NCBI GenBank assembly: GCA_024229495.1
Contig: JAAESJ010000500.1
Location: forward strand, 1-57,059
Length of the DNA stretch: 57,059 nucleotides
Direction: 5' to 3'
Source of the DNA: Verrucomicrobiaceae bacterium
GTDB taxonomy: Bacteria > Verrucomicrobiota > Verrucomicrobiia > Verrucomicrobiales > DEV007
The notes beneath the pieces are model-generated. The model was given only the letters and a program-made list of their open reading frames with translations. It was not told the origin of the DNA and did not search any database. Positions 51,813-57,059 of this stretch are shown piece after piece. The translations under genes and the position numbers were made by a program. The first letter of the stretch is position 1. Every line of letters starts with the position of its first letter.

Positions 51813-53218
51813 TGGCTAACCCTAGATATATTTCAGGAAAGACGCCTCACTCTCGTGAGACGCGGATGATCTTTCGCAATGTCGATCGTGTCGGGTGGAA
51901 TCCTTCGATTGAGAAATATCTCGAGGATGGGGGATACAATTCATTTAAGAAGTCCCTCAAGATGACGCCTTCCGAAGTGACTGACGAGGTCAAAGCCTCC
52001 GGTCTTCGAGGCAGGGGTGGCGCGGGTTTTCCGACGGGCGTTAAGTGGGGATTCATCCCTCCTAATAACAGCAAGCCGGTTTACCTGATCTGTAATGCGG
52101 ATGAGTCCGAACCGGGAACGTTCAAGGATCGGTATATTCTTCATCAGGATCCTCATCAGCTTATCGAGGGTATTCTCATTTCCAGCTATGCGGTTGGTGC
52201 CAAGATTGCCTATATCTACGTCAGGGAAGAGTTTCCGGAAGGGGCAGTGATTCTGGAGCGGGCTATTGAAGAGGCAAGGCGGGCAGGGTTGCTGGGCAAA
52301 AAAATTGCGGGAACCGGGTTTGAATGTGAAATCTATGTTCATCGCGGAGCAGGTGCCTACATATGTGGTGAGGAGACCGGCTTGATTGAGTCACTGGAAG
52401 GCAAGCGACCATATCCCCGTATTAAGCCTCCATATTTCCCTGCAGCGCTCGGATTATACATGTGCCCGACGATAGTGAATAATGTGGAGTCACTGTGTCA
52501 TGTTAAGCACGTCATCTCGATGGGGGGAGATAAGTATTCCAGATTGGGCACACCGAGGAATACAGGCACGCGGATTCTCTGTGTGAGCGGGGACGTGAGA
52601 AAACCCGGTTACTTTGAGATTGAGGTTGGGAAACTGACGATGGGTGAACTGATTAATGATCTTTGCGGGGGGATGAAGAAGGGCAGGAAGCTCAAGGCAG
52701 TCATTCCCGGTGGTTCCTCGGCAAAGGTTTTGCGCGCCGATGAAACCTATACGATCAGGGATGGTGAGGGTGAAAAGACGATCGGGCTGAGTGATATTCC
52801 CATGGACTTTGATTCATTGGCCGCCTGCGGGTCAATGGCCGGGTCAGGTGGAGTCATTGTCATGGATGACAGTCGGGACATGGCGTGGGTATTAAATAAC
52901 ATTAATACCTTCTACGCCCATGAATCCTGCGGGCAGTGTACGCCTTGCCGGGAAGGATCTCTCTGGATGAAAAAAATCACCGACCGGATGCTTGAGGGTG
53001 GAGGCGTTCCTTCAGATGTCGAAACGCTTGCATCCGTGGGAGACAATATTGCAGGGCGGACCATTTGTGCTTTCGGGGAGGCTTGTTCATGGCCGACACA
53101 GAGCTTTGTCGCCAAGTTTCCTGAGGAGTTTAAGAAGCACACAAAGCGAAGAAATGTCGGTAAAGCCCTCAATCCCGAGGCAAAGGTCGCCTCAGCAGGG
53201 ATAAAAGATAAACATTGA
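51812..53218 (+). CDS. nuoF: NADH-quinone oxidoreductase subunit F
   Basis: The FMN- and NADH-binding 51-kDa-type subunit, 468 residues, where NADH is oxidised. Motifs are GLRGRGGAGFPTGVKW (NADH), CNADESEPGTFKDR (FMN), GAGAYICGEETGLIESLEGKR and the N3 cluster site ESCGQCTPCREG with a later Cys in TICAFGEACSWP. A GTG at 51809 is an alternative start. Its stop overlaps the nuoG start. Confidence 0.95.
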   Translation: MANPRYISGKTPHSRETRMIFRNVDRVGWNPSIEKYLEDGGYNSFKKSLKMTPSEVTDEVKASGLRGRGGAGFPTGVKWGFIPPNNSKPVYLICNADESEPGTFKDRYILHQDPHQLIEGILISSYAVGAKIAYIYVREEFPEGAVILERAIEEARRAGLLGKKIAGTGFECEIYVHRGAGAYICGEETGLIESLEGKRPYPRIKPPYFPAALGLYMCPTIVNNVESLCHVKHVISMGGDKYSRLGTPRNTGTRILCVSGDVRKPGYFEIEVGKLTMGELINDLCGGMKKGRKLKAVIPGGSSAKVLRADETYTIRDGEGEKTIGLSDIPMDFDSLAACGSMAGSGGVIVMDDSRDMAWVLNNINTFYAHESCGQCTPCREGSLWMKKITDRMLEGGGVPSDVETLASVGDNIAGRTICAFGEACSWPTQSFVAKFPEEFKKHTKRRNVGKALNPEAKVASAGIKDKH

Positions 53219-54933
53219 TGGCAGTCTCCAAGAAAAGCAGTGAAGACCTGGTGAACGTTCAAGTGGACGGGCACTGGATTCGTGTGCCGAAGGGGACGCG
53301 GATGATCGAGGCTTGTAAGCAGGCTGCCGCGGAGGTTCCTCATTATTGTTATCACCCCAAGCTTACGTCTCCAGGGAATTGTCGCATGTGCCTTGTGGAG
53401 ATGGGAATGCCGCCGCGGCCTACTCCGGGTGAGGAGGCTGAACTAGATGCCGAAGGGCACGCAAAGATCAACTGGATGCCCCGGCCGGTGATTGCATGCG
53501 CCAATACAGTGGCGGAAGGCATGGGAATTCGTACCCAGTCTTTGCTTGCCAAGGAGTGTCGTCAGGGGGTGATGGAGTTTCTCCTAATAAACCATCCTCT
53601 GGATTGCCCTATTTGTGACCAGGCCGGTGAGTGCACCCTGCAGGAATACAGTGTAGAGCATGGCAATGGGCAGTCACGTTTCCTTGAGAGCAAGGTGAAG
53701 AAGCCCAAGAACGTTGACATCGGTCCCCGGATCCGGCTTGATGATGAGCGGTGTGTGCTTTGCTCGAGGTGCGTGCGTTTTTCAAAGGAGGTGGTTGATG
53801 ATGATGTCCTGGGCTTTGTGGACAGGGGAAGCCACAATACGCTTGCGGTTCATCCCGATCGCAAACTGGAAAACAATTATTCCCTGAATACTGTTGATAT
53901 TTGCCCTGTTGGCGCACTGACATCTAATGATTTCCGTTTCAAGATGCGGGTTTGGTTTATGCGTGAGACCAAGTCGCTGTGTACTGGATGTGCGCGAGGG
54001 TGTAACACGCTGATCGGTTCACGGGAGGGAAAGATTTATCGGCAGGGTCCCCGGGAGAACAATAAGGTCAATTCCGCCTGGATGTGTGACAGTGGTCGCA
54101 TGGAATACCATCGGCTTGAGGATCCGGCGCGATTGACTGACCCCATGATCAAGCGTGGTCGCACGCATAACGTAGTGGATTGGACGGAGGCCATTTGTCG
54201 TGCCGCAAAGGACTTGAGCCGATTCAAGGGCGATGAATTGGCCATTATCGCTTCTGGTGGCATGACTAACGAGGAGCTTTACCTCACCAGAACACTTGCA
54301 GAAAGTCTGGAAGCCGGGGTGGTTGACGTGGTAAAAAGAAGTGGGTCGGGTGATGATTACCTCTCCCATAGTGACAAGAATCCGAATGTAAACGGCGCGC
54401 GCAAGATCCTCAAGCTTCGCTCTCCCGGTTCAAGGTTGAAATTAATCCATGCAGGGATCGCTGAGGGGAAAATCAAGGCGTTGCTGGTATTAGGTGAGGA
54501 TCTTCTTGATATTGGTTTTTCTGAGGAGGAGCTGGGAGGCTTGAAGTGCATGGTGTTGGTTCACATGATTGCCAATCCCACTGCCAAGATGTCCACTGTG
54601 GTTCTCCCCGGGGCAGGTTATGCGGAGAAGCGCGGATCGATGATAAATGCTACAGGGCGCCTGCAACGTCTCAATAAAGCGATTGACTCACCGGGGTTAA
54701 GCCGGGAGGACTGGGAGATCCTGCAGGGACTCAACCGTGCCGTGGACGGGAAGGACGAGGTCACTGAACTTGTCGACGTGTTTGGCGAGATGACCTCGGC
54801 TGTCTCAATTTTCAAAGGGTTGAGTTTTGCCGGCATTGGCGACTTGGGGGTGGATGTAATGGATACCGGTGAGAGTGTTCCTCTTCTTGAACGCGAGGCA
54901 AAACGTGTTCGTGATGGGTTGATTGTGGGTTAA
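53218..54933 (+). CDS. nuoG: NADH-quinone oxidoreductase subunit G, short form
   Basis: The 75-kDa-type iron-sulfur subunit, 571 residues, shorter than the 700-900 usual in many bacteria. Clusters in order: [2Fe-2S] ligands in CRMCLVEMG and VIACANT; the His-Cys cluster in NHPLDCPICDQAGECTLQ; CVLCSRCVRF with CPVGALT; and the site at CTGCARGCNTLIGS for the extra [4Fe-4S] of the molybdopterin-like domain. That domain is cut down to about 300 residues (GDELAIIASGGMTNEELYL). The frame is intact, so it looks like a compact natural form. Confidence 0.92.
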   Translation: MAVSKKSSEDLVNVQVDGHWIRVPKGTRMIEACKQAAAEVPHYCYHPKLTSPGNCRMCLVEMGMPPRPTPGEEAELDAEGHAKINWMPRPVIACANTVAEGMGIRTQSLLAKECRQGVMEFLLINHPLDCPICDQAGECTLQEYSVEHGNGQSRFLESKVKKPKNVDIGPRIRLDDERCVLCSRCVRFSKEVVDDDVLGFVDRGSHNTLAVHPDRKLENNYSLNTVDICPVGALTSNDFRFKMRVWFMRETKSLCTGCARGCNTLIGSREGKIYRQGPRENNKVNSAWMCDSGRMEYHRLEDPARLTDPMIKRGRTHNVVDWTEAICRAAKDLSRFKGDELAIIASGGMTNEELYLTRTLAESLEAGVVDVVKRSGSGDDYLSHSDKNPNVNGARKILKLRSPGSRLKLIHAGIAEGKIKALLVLGEDLLDIGFSEEELGGLKCMVLVHMIANPTAKMSTVVLPGAGYAEKRGSMINATGRLQRLNKAIDSPGLSREDWEILQGLNRAVDGKDEVTELVDVFGEMTSAVSIFKGLSFAGIGDLGVDVMDTGESVPLLEREAKRVRDGLIVG

Positions 54934-54937
54934 GAAA

Positions 54938-56098
54938 ATGATGATGAGCTCTTTACTTGCCATGATTGAATTATCCGAGCTGCTGGTTCCGGCAATAAAG
55001 ATCGTCGTGTTGGTGTTCGCCGTGATCCTGCCGATGGTTGCCTATTCGGTTTGGGCTGAGAGGAGAGTGAGCGCAATCATTCAGGATAGGGTGGGGCCTA
55101 ATCGCGTGGGAATCCCTTTCACTAAAATTGGGCTTGCCGGTCTAGGACAGCCGATTTCAGACGGTATCAAGTTTCTCCTCAAGGAGGATTTCACGCCGGG
55201 CCATGTAAACAAGCTGTATTTCTGGCTGGCGCCTGCCCTTACAATGGTGCCAGCCATCCTTACTTGCGCGGTTCTGCCTTTTGGCAGTGAGCTCTTTGGT
55301 GAGAAGATGGTCGTTGCCGACCTGAACGTCGGCCCGCTTTTCATTTTTGCCATTGCCTCGTTGAGCGTTTACGGAATCGTTCTTGCGGGCTGGTCATCAA
55401 ATTCGAAATATCCCTTTCTAGGAGGCATTCGCTCCAGCAGCCAGATGATCTCCTACGAGATCTCACTTGGACTTTCACTCGTTCCGGTGCTGCTGATATT
55501 CGGAGAACTGAACCTCAGTGCCATCGTTGAGGAGCAGAGCGAAAACGGGTGGTTGTTACTGCCGTTATGGGGAGAGGGAGCAATATGGAACGGGGGTTGG
55601 GATCGCTTCTTCCTCTTCTTCCCGTCTTTACTCGCCTTTATTATTTTTACGACGTCGATCTTTGCAGAGACCAACCGGTTGCCGTTTGACTTGCCGGAAT
55701 GTGAGACGGAACTCGTTGCCGGGTATCATACCGAGTATTCCTCAATGAAGTTTGCCTTGTTTTTTCTTGGGGAATACGCCGCGATGATCATTGGCTCCGG
55801 ACTGATTGTGACCCTGTTCCTGGGGGGGTGGTCACTACCGTTCGGCTGTGATGCAGCATTGATGCAGATGGCGGGGAATCCTGAGCAGGTTCCCTGGTGG
55901 TTGGGCCTGATCCATATATCAACCTTCCTTGTGAAGGTGGTCGGGTTCATTATTTTCTTCATATGGGTGCGCTGGACTCTGCCCCGTTTCCGATACGACC
56001 AACTGATGAAGCTGGGATGGATTGTTTTCTTTGAACTGGCTTTACTTAATATTTTCATCACCGCCGGGATTATATTCCTGACGCGTTCCCCGGATTAA
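54938..56098 (+). CDS. nuoH: NADH-quinone oxidoreductase subunit H
   Basis: Membrane subunit of about 386 residues at the junction of the quinone site and the proton-pumping arm. Motifs are AERRVSAIIQDRVGPNRVG, GLGQPISDGIKFLLKEDF, SNSKYPFLGGIRSSSQMISYE and AETNRLPFDLPECETELVAGYHTEYS. About eight helices. ATG 54938 is 5 bp after nuoG; an in-frame GTG at 54926 would overlap it. Confidence 0.95.
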   Translation: MMMSSLLAMIELSELLVPAIKIVVLVFAVILPMVAYSVWAERRVSAIIQDRVGPNRVGIPFTKIGLAGLGQPISDGIKFLLKEDFTPGHVNKLYFWLAPALTMVPAILTCAVLPFGSELFGEKMVVADLNVGPLFIFAIASLSVYGIVLAGWSSNSKYPFLGGIRSSSQMISYEISLGLSLVPVLLIFGELNLSAIVEEQSENGWLLLPLWGEGAIWNGGWDRFFLFFPSLLAFIIFTTSIFAETNRLPFDLPECETELVAGYHTEYSSMKFALFFLGEYAAMIIGSGLIVTLFLGGWSLPFGCDAALMQMAGNPEQVPWWLGLIHISTFLVKVVGFIIFFIWVRWTLPRFRYDQLMKLGWIVFFELALLNIFITAGIIFLTRSPD

Positions 56099-56100
56099 CC

Positions 56101-56631
56101 ATGCCCATTGTCGTTAAACGTCCAAGACTGACGCTGGCCGAGAAATGTTATTTCCCGGCCCTGATGAAGGGGTTGCGGATTACCTTGGGGCATGCGATCC
56201 GGATCCTGCAACGGAAGAAGAAGGTAACAATGCAGTATCCCGAGGTGAAGTGGGATGATAATCTGCCGGAGCATTACCGCGGAGCCCCGGCATTGGTTAC
56301 TGATGAGCATGACCGTGAACGTTGTGTTTCCTGCCAATTGTGTGAGTTCATATGCCCGCCAAGGGCGATTAAAATTGTCCCGGAGGAGATTCCTCCCGGT
56401 GATGAGTGGCAGAAGGTGGAGAAGCGCCCGGAGAGCTTTGATATTGATATGCTTCGGTGCATCTATTGCGGTATGTGTCAGGAGGTGTGCCCGGAGCAGG
56501 CAATATTTCTTCGTAAGGATTATGCCATTACCGGGGTTTCTCGGGAGGAGATGATTCATGACAAGCAAAAACTCTATGAGATTGGCGGCAAGCGTGAGGG
56601 ATTGATTAACAAGTGGAATAAACTGAAGTAA
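56101..56631 (+). CDS. nuoI: NADH-quinone oxidoreductase subunit I
   Basis: The 23-kDa-type ferredoxin subunit, 176 residues, carrying clusters N6a and N6b next to the quinone site. The two [4Fe-4S] motifs are CVSCQLCEFICP and CIYCGMCQEVCP. The N-terminal amphipathic part (MKGLRITLGHAIR) is typical. ATG 56101 starts 3 bp after nuoH. Confidence 0.95.
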   Translation: MPIVVKRPRLTLAEKCYFPALMKGLRITLGHAIRILQRKKKVTMQYPEVKWDDNLPEHYRGAPALVTDEHDRERCVSCQLCEFICPPRAIKIVPEEIPPGDEWQKVEKRPESFDIDMLRCIYCGMCQEVCPEQAIFLRKDYAITGVSREEMIHDKQKLYEIGGKREGLINKWNKLK

Positions 56632-56652
56632 TGGATCCGCTCAGATAGCAAT

Positions 56653-57059
56653 ATGTCAGTGCTTTTCTATATTTTTTCAGCAGTCATGCTGATCTTTGGA
56701 GTGCTTGTTGTTGTGAACCGTAATCCGGTCTCCAGTGCCCTTTCACTGGTGGTTTCATTCCTGGGGCTTGCTGCGTTGTTTATCACGCTGAATGCTTACT
56801 TCATTGGAGTGATTCAGGTCCTTGTGTATACCGGTGCAGTAATGGTCCTGTTCCTTTTCATTATCATGTTGCTGGACATCAAGACTGAGCAATGCCGTGA
56901 ACTCAACTATATCGCCATGGGGGGTGGAATTATTATTGTGCTAGCTTTCGTGGGCCAGTTGGCAATCCTTTTGGCGGGATTTGCCCCAGGAAAACAGAGG
57001 CTTTCAGGTTTGCCTGAGGATGCCGGTGCGCACCAGGATGTGAAACGGATTGGAGAAGC
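56653..57059 (+). CDS. nuoJ: NADH-quinone oxidoreductase subunit J, 3' truncated by window edge
   Basis: The frame from ATG 56653 reads MSVLFYIFSAVMLIFGVLVV and runs open to the window end (135 codons). VNRNPVSSALSLVVSFLGLA and YFIGVIQVLVYTGAVMVLFL are the NuoJ hallmarks. At least four helices are visible before a polar stretch (LPEDAGAHQDVKRIGE). It continues the nuo operon 21 bp after nuoI; nuoK and the antiporter subunits presumably follow. Confidence 0.9.
   Translation, partial: MSVLFYIFSAVMLIFGVLVVVNRNPVSSALSLVVSFLGLAALFITLNAYFIGVIQVLVYTGAVMVLFLFIIMLLDIKTEQCRELNYIAMGGGIIIVLAFVGQLAILLAGFAPGKQRLSGLPEDAGAHQDVKRIGE

Noticed and set aside
1-57059. CRISPR arrays, tRNA or rRNA genes, insertion sequences, prophage
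   Set aside because: I looked through the intergenic regions and found no regularly spaced repeats, cloverleaf-like sequences, transposase or phage genes. Short or degenerate elements could still escape reading by eye.

Overview
The window reads as a chromosomal segment of a heterotrophic, oxygen-respiring member of the Verrucomicrobiota, probably near the Opitutae. The main clue is the site just upstream of lexA, which matches the TGTTC-N4-GAACA operator I recall being reported for Verrucomicrobia LexA. Supporting clues are a Cys-type sulfatase, a CRTAC1/ASPIC-UnbV protein, zinc-ribbon proteins, a HEAT-repeat Ser/Thr kinase and an alternative complex III (ACIII) joined to an aa3-type oxidase. 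The genus cannot be read from sequence alone. Sulfatase plus glucuronate isomerase fit growth on sulfated, uronate-containing (algal-type) polysaccharide; this is inference.

Region 1 (1-19.5 kb, all + strand) is one long respiratory cluster. It starts inside actB and runs actC-D-E-F (quinol oxidation), a membrane-anchored cupredoxin, a CcoN-like protein that has lost every haem and CuB histidine, a CcoO-like monohaem protein and a second monohaem cytochrome c. It continues with the aa3 oxidase: ctaD, a subunit III with a soluble insertion of about 260 residues, subunit IV, two tiny membrane proteins and subunit II with intact CuA. It ends with maturation genes: ctaB, a degenerate SCO, a complete SCO, DUF420, DUF1573 and a membrane-anchored rhodanese. 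The likely electron path is quinol to ACIII, then via cupredoxin and c haems to CuA and the oxygen site.

Region 2 (19.5-32.1 kb) is mixed housekeeping: sulfatase, zinc-ribbon/proline-rich membrane protein, a D,D-carboxypeptidase and TPR pair, lexA with its operator, a rhomboid protease divergent from gluQ, cyclophilin plus a Rieske protein, a CPA1 antiporter, a receptor-like Ser/Thr kinase and a small lipoprotein.

Region 3 (32.2-46.6 kb) has moaA-moaC-mogA, a TVP38/VTT membrane protein, a PhoD-like phosphatase, an FAD-dependent dehydrogenase, mannose-6-phosphate isomerase, a membrane-tethered TAXI protein without TRAP permease genes, an orphan selA divergent from a triple zinc-ribbon gene (with a 23-bp palindrome between them), a VCBS/ASPIC lipoprotein and uxaC.

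Region 4 (46.6-57.1 kb) has a large secreted lamin-tail/endonuclease protein and then nuoD-E-F-G-H-I-J (NuoJ cut by the window end), preceded by an exact CRP-type palindrome. nuoA, nuoB and nuoC are not upstream. No tRNA, rRNA, CRISPR array, transposase or phage gene was found.
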